A stretch of DNA of 64,000 nucleotides from Vibrio sp. ED004. Lineage in GTDB: Bacteria > Pseudomonadota > Gammaproteobacteria > Enterobacterales > Vibrionaceae. The DNA is taken from assembly GCF_023206395.1 (NCBI RefSeq), contig NZ_CP066150.1:124001-188000 (forward strand). Direction: 5' to 3'. Shown piece by piece: positions 53,617-63,186 of the stretch; within the stretch, counting starts at the first letter, position 1; every line of letters starts with the position of its first letter. The notes beneath the pieces were generated by a model. That model was not told the origin of the DNA, made no database searches, and worked only from the letters and a program-made list of their open reading frames with translations. Made by a program: the position numbers and the translations under genes.

Positions 53617-54264
53617 ATGCAAGTGGAAAGCAGAAGTTCAGGGAACGGCAAGGAGCATGTCATTATTCCCGATAACAAAGTACCTACAGACAACAAAGTA
53701 CCGACAGAGCTTTCGAGCTGGTTGATGTTGGTTGGTACAGATCGAGACAAGCAGGCGTTCACCTGTTTGTTCAAGTTCTTCGCTCCTAAGATTAAGCGTT
53801 TTGGCATCAGTAAGTTGGGTGGCGAAGCTGCTGCCAACGAACTAGTTCAAGACACGATGACTAATGTTTGGAAAAAAGCACATCTCTACAATGTAGACAA
53901 AGGTGCTGCGACCACTTGGGTATATACGGTAATGCGTAATGCAGCGTTCGACATGTTGCGTAAAGTGAAAGCGAAAGCCGAACAAACGATAGCCGACGAT
54001 ATCTGGCCAATCGATGCGATGGTAGCCGAATCTCAAAGTGAAGATTTGCCATTCGGTGATCATTTGATGAGCCGACACGTAATGACTCAAATAGAAAAGT
54101 TGCCTCTCGCTCAGAAAACCATCGTCAAAGGCGTTTACTTTCAAGAGCTTTCTCAAGAGCAACTCGCTCAGCAACTTGGCGTCCCACTTGGAACAGTGAA
54201 GTCACGTCTGAGACTCGCTTTAGCAAAACTTAAAGTTCACATGGGAGACCAAAGCCATGATTAA
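53617..54264 (+). CDS. rpoE: ECF sigma factor, RpoE of the RpoE-ChrR type
   Basis: 215 residues. Region 2 (FTCLFKFFAPKIKRFGISKLGG...NELVQDTMTNVWKKA, TTWVYTVMRNAAFDMLR) and region 4 (LAQKTIVKGVYFQELSQEQLAQQLGVPLGTVKSRLRLAL) are intact. The N-terminal extension carries a duplicated DNKVPT (18-bp direct repeat at 53671-53706). The stop overlaps the start of the ChrR gene by eight bases. Expected to be released from ChrR by singlet oxygen, as in Rhodobacter. Not the general envelope-stress RpoE. Confidence 0.88.
   Translation: MQVESRSSGNGKEHVIIPDNKVPTDNKVPTELSSWLMLVGTDRDKQAFTCLFKFFAPKIKRFGISKLGGEAAANELVQDTMTNVWKKAHLYNVDKGAATTWVYTVMRNAAFDMLRKVKAKAEQTIADDIWPIDAMVAESQSEDLPFGDHLMSRHVMTQIEKLPLAQKTIVKGVYFQELSQEQLAQQLGVPLGTVKSRLRLALAKLKVHMGDQSHD
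53671..53706 (+). repeat. 18-bp direct repeat in the sigma gene N-terminus
   Basis: GATAACAAAGTACCTACA and GACAACAAAGTACCGACA (16 of 18 identical) encode DNKVPT twice. In-frame, so it lengthens an apparently flexible N-terminal tail only. Confidence 0.85.
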
Positions 54265-54937
54265 ACATCACCCAAACGCGGCAATCTTGAAAGACTTCGT
54301 CGATGGCACGTTGGCTGATTCAGTTTCTTTGATTGTTTCTAGCCATGTAGAGCTGTGTGAACACTGCCAAGAGAAAGTGAAACAGTTAACGGCTGAAGCG
54401 GCGAATAATGCATTTGACGCAGAGCCAGTATTTTCAAATGAAGATTTAGACAGCTTCTTAACGGACGACATGGACTTCGATTTTGACGCGATAGATCAAA
54501 TCACAGCCGATGCTTCTCAGTCAGTAGAGGCGACTCCAGAGGTTCAGAAAGTAACCGTCGCCGACACGACATTCACAATCCCCCGCGCTCTGAATTCAGT
54601 GGCGAGAAAAGATTGGATGAATCTAGGCAAGATTTCACGAGCAAGGCTCGATTTCGATGACGAAACACACCATACGAGTTTGTTGCACATCGATAAAGAT
54701 GGACAAGTACCTTGCCACACTCATAAAGGCTTCGAGATCACGCTTCTTTTAGAAGGCAGCTTCGAAGATGAAATGGGCGTTTACAACAAAGGTGACTTCA
54801 TCTGGTTAGATGGAGAACACACTCATCAGCCTGCGACCAAAGAAGGCTGTGTGTGTTTAACTGTTTCAAGCGATGCCTTGTACTTCACCAAAGGGGTGAG
54901 CCAATTGTTCAACCCACTGGGTAAATATATTTATTAG
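54257..54937 (+). CDS. chrR: ChrR-family cupin anti-sigma factor
   Basis: 226 residues. The N-terminal zinc anti-sigma domain has HVELCEHC (His-x3-Cys-x2-Cys) and an upstream His, as in ChrR. An acidic linker (about 60-90) leads to a C-terminal cupin with DGQVPCHTHKGFEITLLLEGSF and GDFIWLDGEHTHQP, holding the His/Glu metal ligands needed to respond to singlet oxygen in R. sphaeroides. Overlaps the sigma gene, so the pair is co-translated. Confidence 0.9.
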   Translation: MIKHHPNAAILKDFVDGTLADSVSLIVSSHVELCEHCQEKVKQLTAEAANNAFDAEPVFSNEDLDSFLTDDMDFDFDAIDQITADASQSVEATPEVQKVTVADTTFTIPRALNSVARKDWMNLGKISRARLDFDDETHHTSLLHIDKDGQVPCHTHKGFEITLLLEGSFEDEMGVYNKGDFIWLDGEHTHQPATKEGCVCLTVSSDALYFTKGVSQLFNPLGKYIY

Positions 54938-55081
54938 TTTTAGAAGATTTACCGGATACGTCACAAGACTCATAGAGTTGGCTAGTAAGAAAAGTAAAAA
55001 CCGAACTAAAGTAATGTTTAATAAGCAACAAAACACACAATATAAGAATAACAACGAGCAATGAGTGTAAGGAATTGACCA

Positions 55082-56029
55082 ATGGATAAAAAAATAAAAA
55101 TAGGCATTAGTGCATGTGTCGCCGGTCATAAAGTTCGGTTCGATACTGGCCATAAGCGTTCTCGTTTTTGCACAGACGATCTTGCAGACTACGTAGAACT
55201 TGAGCCAGTTTGCCCAGAGATGGGCGTTGGACTTCCAACGCCTCGTCCTACGATCCGTCAAACAAGAATGCTAGACGACATTATTCATGTTTCTCGACCT
55301 GATGGTTCTGGGGATGTCACCGATGAACTGATCGAGTTTGGGCAAAACTATTCAAAGAACAACCAACACATCGCTGGGTTCATTGTGTGTCAGAAGAGCC
55401 CAACCTGTGGCATGGAGCGAGTAAAGGTTTACCACCACCACGGACGTGGTTCTGAGTCGACAGGCGTTGGCTTGTTCACTCAGCAAGTAATGCAAGGCAA
55501 TCCCCTCCTTCCAGTAGAAGAGAATGGTCGCCTCAACGATCCAATTCTGCGTGAAAACTTTATGACTCGTGTTTTCACATATCAAAAGTGGCTCGATCTT
55601 GTCGATGAAGGCGTAACCAAACATAAACTGATTCGGTTCCACAGCGCCCACAAATACTTAGTCATGTGCCACCACGTTGAGGGTTACAAAAGCTTGGGCA
55701 AACTGTTGGCAAGCAACGATCTTGAAATCGACGACTTGGCAAATCAGTATATTGAAGGCTTGATGACGGCACTATCTCACCATGCGAACCGCGGTAGTCA
55801 CGCCAATACTTTGCATCACTTACAAGGTTACTTTAAGAAACAGCTGAGCAGCGCTCACAAACAAGAGCTTACCAATCAGATTTCATCGTTCAGAGAAGGG
55901 TTGGTTCCACTGTTAGTTCCACTAACGCTGATCAATCATTACCTGATGGAATACCCAAACGAGTACCTAGAATCACAAGTTTATCTAAACCCGCACCCAC
56001 AAGAACTTAAACTGAGATACGGATATTGA
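55082..56029 (+). CDS. DUF523-DUF1722 protein (YbgA type)
   Basis: 315 residues. N-terminal DUF523 (about 1-150) has Cys in GISACVAGHKVR, EPVCPEMGVGLP and KSPTCGM, three ligands fit for an iron-sulfur cluster; bacterial DUF523 proteins include a thiouracil desulfurase. C-terminal DUF1722 (about 190-305) is the YbgA part, which in many bacteria sits beside photolyase, as here. Its stop overlaps the photolyase TTG start. Likely in the cluster's photo-damage role. Confidence 0.88.
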   Translation: MDKKIKIGISACVAGHKVRFDTGHKRSRFCTDDLADYVELEPVCPEMGVGLPTPRPTIRQTRMLDDIIHVSRPDGSGDVTDELIEFGQNYSKNNQHIAGFIVCQKSPTCGMERVKVYHHHGRGSESTGVGLFTQQVMQGNPLLPVEENGRLNDPILRENFMTRVFTYQKWLDLVDEGVTKHKLIRFHSAHKYLVMCHHVEGYKSLGKLLASNDLEIDDLANQYIEGLMTALSHHANRGSHANTLHHLQGYFKKQLSSAHKQELTNQISSFREGLVPLLVPLTLINHYLMEYPNEYLESQVYLNPHPQELKLRYGY

Positions 56030-57456
56030 GCGACATTCTATGGATAAGACGAGACCTGCGGACTCACGACAACCCCGCGCTCGTCGCAGCTGTTGAAAAC
56101 GGCGTAACGACAGCCGTTTTCATTTCAACACCGCAACAATGGAAACAACACCATCTTGCGCCAATCAAAGCGGATTTTATACACCGACACCTGACGCAAC
56201 TGGAATCCCAACTCGCTGAGCTTGGGGTAACGTTGCTTCACTTAAAAGCGACCGACTTTGACGACCAATCCAAACAACTCATCAACTTGTGCCAGCAGCT
56301 TGATGCCAAGTGCGTCTACGCAAACTCTGAACCAGAGATTGATGAACAAGCTCGCGATAAAAAGCTGATTTCAGGTGGTCTAAACCTGAAGATCAGCGAT
56401 TGTGACGTGATGCTGCCACTCGGTAGCGTTCTCAACAAACAAGGAGAGATGTTCAAAGTCTTTACGCCCTTTAAGAACGCTTGGCTAAAACAGGTACAAG
56501 CCAAAGGTATCCAATGTAGTCATGCTCCAGTGATACCGGCTGAAAGACTTGATGACCAACGTTCAGAAGCGCAGTTACCTGATAGCCTTTCAGACTATCG
56601 ACTTGCCGATGATTACGATTTCAACTTCCCTCGCGTTGATTCAAGTCGCTGGCCCATGAGCGAAGATGTACTAAGCAGCGTGATCCCCAATTTCTTGGCT
56701 AACAAAGTCAATGACTATGCACACCTGAGAGACATCCCTTCCGTCAAAGGAACGTCTGGCCTGTCACCTTACTTAACGATCGGTGCATTGAGCCCAAGAT
56801 GGTTAGCGATTCAGTTGATTCAGCAACAACCTGATCTGCTGTTTGACTCGCAATTACCTGCCTTTTCTTGGCTTAATGAATTGATTTGGCGAGATTTTTA
56901 TAAGCATTTAATGTTCCATCATCCTAAACTGATTAAAGGCGCTAACTTTCAACAAAAGTACAATGGCTTAGATTGGTATCAGGATCACCCGAGCTTCAAA
57001 GCTTGGTGTGAAGGGAAAACCGGCTATCCGTTAGTTGATGCAGCCATGCGCCAATTGGTTGATACAGGTTGGATGCACAACAGACTAAGAATGGTGGTGG
57101 CGAGCTTCCTGACCAAACACCTGCTGATCGACTGGCGTTGGGGCGAGCGGTTCTTTATGACGCACCTTATCGATGGCGATTTCAGCGCTAACAATGGTGG
57201 TTGGCAGTGGGCTTCAAGTACTGGCTGTGATGCTCAACCTTACTTCCGAATTTTCAATCCAATCACCCAGAGTGAAAAGTTTGATCCGAAAGGAATTTTT
57301 ATTCGTAAATACATTCCAGAGCTGCAAAATATTCCTGACAAGCATGTGCATTTTCCACATGATTACATTGCAAAAAACGGAATTAACAGCGAATACTGGC
57401 AACCCATCGTTGAACACAAAGAAGCACGATTGAGAGCCTTAGCCTTCTTCAAATAA
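56026..57456 (+). CDS. phrB: Deoxyribodipyrimidine photolyase
   Basis: 476 residues. N-terminal antenna domain begins ILWIRRDLRTHDNPAL; the FAD domain has GTSGLSPYLTIGALSPRW, WLNELIWRDFYKHLMFHHP, TGYPLVDAAMRQL, WMHNRLRMVVASFLTKHLLIDW and the C-terminal NNGGWQWASSTGCD. Uses blue light to split cyclobutane pyrimidine dimers. It starts with TTG overlapping the preceding stop (TTGA), so it is probably coupled to DUF523-DUF1722 translation. Confidence 0.95.
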   Translation: MSDILWIRRDLRTHDNPALVAAVENGVTTAVFISTPQQWKQHHLAPIKADFIHRHLTQLESQLAELGVTLLHLKATDFDDQSKQLINLCQQLDAKCVYANSEPEIDEQARDKKLISGGLNLKISDCDVMLPLGSVLNKQGEMFKVFTPFKNAWLKQVQAKGIQCSHAPVIPAERLDDQRSEAQLPDSLSDYRLADDYDFNFPRVDSSRWPMSEDVLSSVIPNFLANKVNDYAHLRDIPSVKGTSGLSPYLTIGALSPRWLAIQLIQQQPDLLFDSQLPAFSWLNELIWRDFYKHLMFHHPKLIKGANFQQKYNGLDWYQDHPSFKAWCEGKTGYPLVDAAMRQLVDTGWMHNRLRMVVASFLTKHLLIDWRWGERFFMTHLIDGDFSANNGGWQWASSTGCDAQPYFRIFNPITQSEKFDPKGIFIRKYIPELQNIPDKHVHFPHDYIAKNGINSEYWQPIVEHKEARLRALAFFK

Positions 57457-57470
57457 TTAGAGTGAGTATT

Positions 57471-57902
57471 ATGGATAACTCTCTATGGCTTGATAACTTT
57501 CTCAACATGTATCGAGAACTCGGAACCGACAATTTCGACGTGCTTAAGACGGTTTATCACCCTGATATTGAATTCCAAGATCCGCTGCATCATGTCAGCG
57601 GTATTTCGGCGCTTACGCACTACTTCGAGAACCTCTACACCCAGGTAACGAGCTGTTACTTTCATATCGAACACACTTTTGAATCGAACGACGAAGCGTC
57701 TGTTTACTGGACGATGCAGTTTGCTCACAAGCAATTAAATGGGCAAAAGCCTATCGAAGTACAAGGACACAGTCACCTTAAGATGCTAGACGGTCAAGTG
57801 GTCTACCACAGAGACTACCTCGACGTAGGGTCTATGTTGTACGAACACATTCCAGTACTGGGCTGCGCGATCAAATCCATCAAAAAGAGAGCGAGCCGAT
57901 AA
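57471..57902 (+). CDS. NTF2-like (SnoaL-type) protein
   Basis: 143 residues from ATG 57471 (MDNSLWLDNF); an in-frame GTG at 57462 lies in its likely ribosome-binding region. The fold is nuclear-transport-factor-2-like: WLDNFLNMYRELGTDN, VYHPDIEFQDPLHHVSG, HSHLKMLDGQVVYHRDYLD. Function unknown, but the neighbour order (photolyase, this, SDR, FAD enzyme) is typical of RpoE-ChrR clusters. Its stop overlaps the SDR start. Confidence 0.85.
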   Translation: MDNSLWLDNFLNMYRELGTDNFDVLKTVYHPDIEFQDPLHHVSGISALTHYFENLYTQVTSCYFHIEHTFESNDEASVYWTMQFAHKQLNGQKPIEVQGHSHLKMLDGQVVYHRDYLDVGSMLYEHIPVLGCAIKSIKKRASR

Positions 57903-58633
57903 TGCGTATTATGATCACAGGCGCGACCTCAGGTATCGGCCAATCCCTAGCTAAAGATTACGCTCAGCAAGGTCATCAGGTGATTGCATGTGGCCGTAAC
58001 TCAGACAAGCTGCAAACCTTAGTTGATTCCCACGAGACGGATTTATCCCACTCATCAATAGAACCACTTTGTTTTGACCTAACCGACTACCACAATTTCC
58101 CGGAACTAGATAAAGACCAACCGCTCGACCTGCTGATTTTGAACGCGGGGGATTGTGAGTACATCGACGACCCAATTCATTTTGATGCCGAGCTTTTTGA
58201 GCGCGTCATCAACATCAACCTGATCTCAATTGGCTACGCCCTTAGGGCCTGGTTAAAAAACATCAAGCCGGGCGGCCGTTTGGTTTTAGTGAGCTCCAGC
58301 GCCTGCTTTTTACCTTTGCCAAGAGCCGAGGCTTATGGCGCTTCAAAGGCAGCCCTCACTTACTTAGGCAGAACACTTTCGGTTGATCTGGCCGAGCACA
58401 ACATTCATGTCTCAATTGTGCACCCTGGTTTCGTTGAAACGCCATTAACCGAGCGAAATACTTTCGCTATGCCTATGATTATTAGTAGTGAGGCCGCAAC
58501 TCAGCGAATCGTAAATGGTATCGCTCAAGGAAAGAGTGAAATCGATTTCCCAAGACGATTCATCATGTTGATGAAGCTACTAAGAATGCTTCCAACTCCA
58601 GTTTGGCAAAAACTCGCTTCAAGGATGGTATAA
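57902..58633 (+). CDS. Short-chain dehydrogenase/reductase
   Basis: 243 residues. NAD(P) motif GATSGIGQSLA, the active-site Tyr-x3-Lys in AYGASKAAL, and VHPGFVETPL. Oxidises or reduces an unknown lipid-like substrate; likely works with the FAD enzyme that follows. One-base overlap with the NTF2-like gene. Confidence 0.9.
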   Translation: MRIMITGATSGIGQSLAKDYAQQGHQVIACGRNSDKLQTLVDSHETDLSHSSIEPLCFDLTDYHNFPELDKDQPLDLLILNAGDCEYIDDPIHFDAELFERVININLISIGYALRAWLKNIKPGGRLVLVSSSACFLPLPRAEAYGASKAALTYLGRTLSVDLAEHNIHVSIVHPGFVETPLTERNTFAMPMIISSEAATQRIVNGIAQGKSEIDFPRRFIMLMKLLRMLPTPVWQKLASRMV

Positions 58634-58635
58634 CA

Positions 58636-59907
58636 ATGAAAAAAATCGCCATTATAGGTTCAGGCATCTCTGGACTGACTTGCGCACATGTATTAGATAA
58701 ACACCACGACGTTACGGTATTCGAGAAAAATGACTACGTCGGCGGGCACACTGCTACGGTTGATATAGAACACCGAGGCACGGCGTTTTCAATTGATACT
58801 GGCTTCATCGTTTTCAACGACAGAACTTACCCAAATTTCAACAAACTGCTTGAGCAACTCGGTGTCGAAAGGCAACCCACTGAAATGAGCTTCAGCGTAC
58901 ACAACAACACGACTAAATTCGAATACAACGGCCACAGCATTAATTCGTTATTCGCTCAGAGGAGTAATATTTTCAAACCTCAATTCTGGTCTTTGGTTTC
59001 TGACATTCTTAAGTTCAACAAATTGTGTAAGGCGCAATTCGAAAGCAATGTGTTTACTCCAGACGTTACCCTTGGCAGTTTCTTGCGTGAAAACCAGTTT
59101 TCCGACTTCTTTAGCCAACACTACATTCTGCCGATGGGTGCCGCTATTTGGTCGACTAGCTTAGAAGAGATGGAAGAGTTTGAGCTTAAGTTCTTCATTC
59201 AATTTTTCTACAACCATGGTCTGCTCGACATTGCTAACCGCCCGCAGTGGTATGTGATTCCAAAAGGATCGCGTTCTTATGTTGAAATCATCCTTTCACG
59301 CCTAAGTAAGTCTGTTGCACTCAATACATCGATTAAACAAGTAACTCGCCAAGAAACAGGCATCACGATTGAATTTGAAGATGGCAGCACACAAGACTTC
59401 GACGAAGTAATCTTTGCCTGTCACTCAGACCAAGCGTTACGTCTGCTTGGTGATGCGACAGAGCAAGAACAACAGGTACTCGGCGAAATCCCATACAGCC
59501 GTAATGAAGTGGTTCTGCATACCGATACCCGCCTACTGCCAGATAGAAAGCTGGCTTGGGCAAGCTGGAACTACATGTTGGATGGCGACAGCAAACGACC
59601 AGCCTGTGTCACTTACAACATGAACATTCTGCAAGGCATCGAAAGCCAAGACACCTTCTGTGTGACCTTGAATCAAAGCGAAGCCATCGACCCAGAAAAA
59701 ATCATTCGCAGCTTTGTTTATCATCATCCGGTACTTAACTCGAACACCGTAGAGGCTCAGCACAAGCGCGAGCAGATCTGTGGCAAAAACCAGACTCATT
59801 TCGCCGGCGCGTACTGGTACAACGGGTTCCATGAAGATGGCGTTCACAGTGCACTCGATGTGACTAAACGCTTCGGCTTAGATTTGAGTACGAGTTCAGC
59901 ACTATGA
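58636..59907 (+). CDS. FAD-dependent amine oxidase/desaturase-like protein
   Basis: 423 residues from ATG 58636 (MKKIAIIGSGISGL), 2 bases after the SDR stop; the longer frame reads into SDR. FAD motif GSGISGLTCAHVLDKHHDVTVFEKN, then YVGGHTATVD and IDTGFIVFNDRTYPNF. C-terminal FAGAYWYNGFHEDGVHSAL. The family (COG2907) is found beside DUF1365 and cfa genes and is thought to modify fatty acids, probably making furan or cyclopropane lipids. Its stop overlaps the next start. Confidence 0.88.
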   Translation: MKKIAIIGSGISGLTCAHVLDKHHDVTVFEKNDYVGGHTATVDIEHRGTAFSIDTGFIVFNDRTYPNFNKLLEQLGVERQPTEMSFSVHNNTTKFEYNGHSINSLFAQRSNIFKPQFWSLVSDILKFNKLCKAQFESNVFTPDVTLGSFLRENQFSDFFSQHYILPMGAAIWSTSLEEMEEFELKFFIQFFYNHGLLDIANRPQWYVIPKGSRSYVEIILSRLSKSVALNTSIKQVTRQETGITIEFEDGSTQDFDEVIFACHSDQALRLLGDATEQEQQVLGEIPYSRNEVVLHTDTRLLPDRKLAWASWNYMLDGDSKRPACVTYNMNILQGIESQDTFCVTLNQSEAIDPEKIIRSFVYHHPVLNSNTVEAQHKREQICGKNQTHFAGAYWYNGFHEDGVHSALDVTKRFGLDLSTSSAL

Positions 59908-60710
59908 ACACGCACACCATGACACCCGACATGGGGATCGCATCCGAAAAGAGTGAAGAGCTCAGCGGTATCTATTGGGGTAACGTAAGACACCGCCGTT
60001 TTGGTGACATTACTCATGAGTTCAGTTATCAGCTTTACATGATGGGGCTGGATCTTGATGAACTGCCCCAAACCACAGCGCGCAGCGCGCTGTTCGGGAC
60101 TCGATGGTACAACCCAATTCGCTTTGTCGAATCGGATTATCTCGCTGAAAAAAAAGAAAATGTCTCAACGGATGAACCTAAATCACTCAAGCAACGTATA
60201 GCTTCCAAAGTGCAACAACTTGGTGGGGTTTGGTCTGATTCAAACCGTGTGACGATGCTGGCTCAGTGCCGTTGTTTAGGGATTTATTTCAGCCCCATCA
60301 ACTGTTTTTTCTGTTACGACGAGGCTAGTGATTGTCGTTACATGTTGGCCGAAGTGAGTAACACGCCTTGGCGAGAAAGACACTATTATCTCATCGACAT
60401 GCACAAAGAGTTGAAAGTAAAAAAAGAGTTTCACGTTTCGCCGTTCATGGATTTAGACATGAATTATTTGTGGAAAATAAAACCACCAGCGAAACGAACA
60501 CTCGTTCACATCGAGAGCCGCAGAAGCGACAAAATTTTCGATGCGACACTGGCACTGACCAAGCAGTCCGTGACCAAGAAAAACATTAGACGAACGGTAT
60601 TCAAGATTCCAGCAATGACGATAAAAGTCGTGATGGGAATCTATTATCAGGCTCTCAAATTATTCCTGAAAAAAGTACCTTTCGTTGCGCACCCAGACTC
60701 AACGTCTTAA
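59904..60710 (+). CDS. DUF1365 protein
   Basis: 268 residues. Family blocks: GNVRHRRFGDITHEFSYQLY, the middle YFSPINCFFCYDE and EVSNTPWRERHYY, and HVSPFMDLDMNYLWKI. No activity is assigned. Always paired with the FAD enzyme and cfa in such clusters, so part of lipid modification. Overlaps the preceding gene by four bases. Confidence 0.9.
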   Translation: MNTHTMTPDMGIASEKSEELSGIYWGNVRHRRFGDITHEFSYQLYMMGLDLDELPQTTARSALFGTRWYNPIRFVESDYLAEKKENVSTDEPKSLKQRIASKVQQLGGVWSDSNRVTMLAQCRCLGIYFSPINCFFCYDEASDCRYMLAEVSNTPWRERHYYLIDMHKELKVKKEFHVSPFMDLDMNYLWKIKPPAKRTLVHIESRRSDKIFDATLALTKQSVTKKNIRRTVFKIPAMTIKVVMGIYYQALKLFLKKVPFVAHPDSTS

Positions 60711-60827
60711 GCGCCTCACAGTAACTAAATAGTACAGCTCAATTAGCGACTCGGGTGAGCTAAGACCAAAGAACAGCACCCGACTTTAGTTGGCAAAAAG
60801 TTAGAATGAATTCTCAGCGAGGTTTAC

Positions 60828-62108
60828 ATGGAACAGCTTGCAAAACAAAACAACAACATTGAACAACAAGCTAATGCCGTTGCTGTTTCAAGCAACTGTA
60901 AATATCGAGCTTTAATCTTCAAGGTGTTAGAACGCCTGCAATTCGCGACGCTTGAGATCATTGAGCGCGACCAACATTCCGTATTCGGTGATCGAGAAGC
61001 CGAGTTGAAAGGTCGAATCGTGATTCATGATGCGACCTTTTTTAGAGATGTTGTCATCAACGGCAGTATCGGTGCATCTGAAGCTTACATCGATGGCAAA
61101 TGGACCAGCCCGAATCTCACGCGTGTGATTCAAATCATGGCTCGGAACCAAGCTCAATTGGATGAGCTTGATGACAAGACACAGTGGATTTCTCGCATCA
61201 AAAACCTCTTGCTGCGTCGTAAGAATGCCAACACCGAGCAAGGCTCTAAGCGGAATATTCTTGCGCACTACGATATTGGCAATGAGTTGTACGAGCGCTT
61301 CTTAGATAGCTCGATGCAATACTCTTCTGCTATCTACAGTGAAGAAGCAGAAACCCTATCCAAAGCTCAGCAAAACAAAATGAAAACTATCTGTGAGCGA
61401 TTAGAGTTGTCAGAGAAAGATAACGTGGTCGAGATAGGCACTGGTTGGGGTGGCTTAGCTATATTCATGGCGCAACACTACGGATGCCATGTCACCACAA
61501 CTACAATCTCAGATGCCCAACACGCGCTTGCAGAGCAGAGAGTAAAAGCCCTTGGTTTAACAGACAAAATCACCCTGCTTAAAGAGGATTATCGTAACCT
61601 CACTGGTGAGTATGACAAGTTGGTCTCTATCGAGATGATCGAGGCGGTTGGTCATGAATATCTGCAGACCTTCTTTGAGAAATGTTCATCGCTACTTAAA
61701 CCTTCAGGCAAGATGCTGATCCAAGCGATTACTATTGCAGACAGCCGTTACGATAAATACCGTAAAGGTGTCGACTTTATTCAAAAGTACATCTTCCCCG
61801 GCGGTTGCCTACCTTCGGTTTCAGTGATGACCCAACACCTTGCGACCAGCACCGACCTTGTGGTTCAAGAAATTGATGATATTGGCCTGCACTACGCTCG
61901 AACGCTGAATGATTGGAACATTGCTTTTGAAAATAGTTGGGAAGAGTTAGAGTCCCTCGGCTATTCAGAAGAGTTTAAGCGCTTGTGGATCTTCTACTTC
62001 TGCTACTGTGAAGGCGCATTCAAAGAGCGCGTGATCAGTACTCACCATGTAGTCGCAAGAAAACCTCGATACTTTGGAGCAAAAGATGAAGCAGTTTTGG
62101 ATTATTAA
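60828..62108 (+). CDS. cfa: Cyclopropane-fatty-acyl-phospholipid synthase
   Basis: 426 residues. The methyltransferase core has VVEIGTGWGGLAIFMAQHYG (SAM site), SIEMIEAVGHEY, FIQKYIFPGGCLPS and the C-terminal YCEGAFKER. Adds a methylene from SAM across lipid double bonds. R. sphaeroides carries a cfaS gene in its RpoE regulon, matching this context. AGCGAGGTTTAC precedes the ATG. The 117 bases before it are the only long gap in the lipid part of the cluster, so a separate promoter is possible. Confidence 0.93.
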   Translation: MEQLAKQNNNIEQQANAVAVSSNCKYRALIFKVLERLQFATLEIIERDQHSVFGDREAELKGRIVIHDATFFRDVVINGSIGASEAYIDGKWTSPNLTRVIQIMARNQAQLDELDDKTQWISRIKNLLLRRKNANTEQGSKRNILAHYDIGNELYERFLDSSMQYSSAIYSEEAETLSKAQQNKMKTICERLELSEKDNVVEIGTGWGGLAIFMAQHYGCHVTTTTISDAQHALAEQRVKALGLTDKITLLKEDYRNLTGEYDKLVSIEMIEAVGHEYLQTFFEKCSSLLKPSGKMLIQAITIADSRYDKYRKGVDFIQKYIFPGGCLPSVSVMTQHLATSTDLVVQEIDDIGLHYARTLNDWNIAFENSWEELESLGYSEEFKRLWIFYFCYCEGAFKERVISTHHVVARKPRYFGAKDEAVLDY

Positions 62109-62607
62109 TCTCGTACTGTTTCAAGCGACCTGGGTTTGCAGTGCCTTCTTTACCGCGCAAGCCCCGTTCGTCACGCCACTGATTGTAGTGGTTCACTTCC
62201 TCCTATCACCGACTCGCAGTAGCGATTTGAAGATACTCATTCTATTACCATTGGGGCTATTGCTTGATAGCCTCATGCTTCACTTCGGCGTGTTTGCCGT
62301 CGATTCTGAAATTGCCAATCAATCGTGGTTTCCTGTGTGGCTCATCTGCCTGTGGATCATGTTTTTGATTAGCTTCAACCACAGCCTTAATTGGCTTTTA
62401 AAATGCTCGAAAGTGATCTTGTTCGCCATAGGGTTCGTAGCAGGTACTAGTAGTTATTGGGGAGGCATCAAAGCAGGTGCCCTTCTAACGACTTGGCCAG
62501 ATGCATCGGTAGTCGCTGCCCTTGCAATAAGTTGGGGGATTTTGTTGCCCTTGCTGGTGGCCGCCTACTCCAACTTAATACAACCTAGAATGGCAATAAC
62601 GAGGTGA
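62086..62607 (+). CDS. DUF2878 membrane protein
   Basis: 173 residues, about five hydrophobic helices, starting MKQFWIINLVLFQATWVCSAF. Start at ATG 62086 with TTTGGAGCAAAAG inside the cfa end; overlaps cfa by 23 bases. DUF2878 genes are usual companions of cfa in gammaproteobacteria. Function unknown. Confidence 0.85.
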   Translation: MKQFWIINLVLFQATWVCSAFFTAQAPFVTPLIVVVHFLLSPTRSSDLKILILLPLGLLLDSLMLHFGVFAVDSEIANQSWFPVWLICLWIMFLISFNHSLNWLLKCSKVILFAIGFVAGTSSYWGGIKAGALLTTWPDASVVAALAISWGILLPLLVAAYSNLIQPRMAITR

Positions 62608-62610
62608 CTT

Positions 62611-63186
62611 ATGGCTTATCCAAGCAACCCGACACAAACGTTCAAACCTGAGAACGTTATTGTTCGCACTCATCAGCGAGCACAAAACACACTTCTAAGC
62701 TTTATCACTCTCTCGTTAATTTTTGCTGCGCTGATATTTTCCGGAAACACTAAAGCCTCTGCGGTCGATGACTTAAATAAACGCGGCCAAGGTGAGATGA
62801 GTTACTTGTTTTGGACTCTCTACTCCGCAGAATTCTACGCGACTCCAACCAACTCTGAACGAGCCTTAAAGCTCGAATATTACCGCTCTATCGACAGCAA
62901 AGACCTCGTAGACGCTACCGAAGATCAGTGGAACAAGCTAGGCTACTCTAACAGCAACATTCAACGTTGGTTGAAACCCTTGTATGCGATGTGGCCTAAC
63001 GTGGAAGAAGGAAGCACACTCACGATTCGTGTCGCTGAAGATAACGTGAGTCGTTTTTATTTCGATGAGCAACCGATCGGCACCATCCAAGACAAGCAGT
63101 TTGGTGAAGCTTTCTTAGCCATTTGGCTATCTGAAAACACCTCGGAACCCGTTCTTCGTAAACAACTTTTAGGTTTGAAAAAATGA
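62611..63186 (+). CDS. Chalcone isomerase-like secreted protein
   Basis: 191 residues with an N-terminal helix (about 28-50) that may be a signal anchor, then a chalcone-isomerase-like domain (GEMSYLFWTLYSAEFYATP, LKLEYYRSIDSKDLVDAT, IGTIQDKQFGEAFLAIWLSE). The plant enzyme is a relative; here a lipid-binding role is more likely. Four-base overlap with the next gene. Confidence 0.85.
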   Translation: MAYPSNPTQTFKPENVIVRTHQRAQNTLLSFITLSLIFAALIFSGNTKASAVDDLNKRGQGEMSYLFWTLYSAEFYATPTNSERALKLEYYRSIDSKDLVDATEDQWNKLGYSNSNIQRWLKPLYAMWPNVEEGSTLTIRVAEDNVSRFYFDEQPIGTIQDKQFGEAFLAIWLSENTSEPVLRKQLLGLKK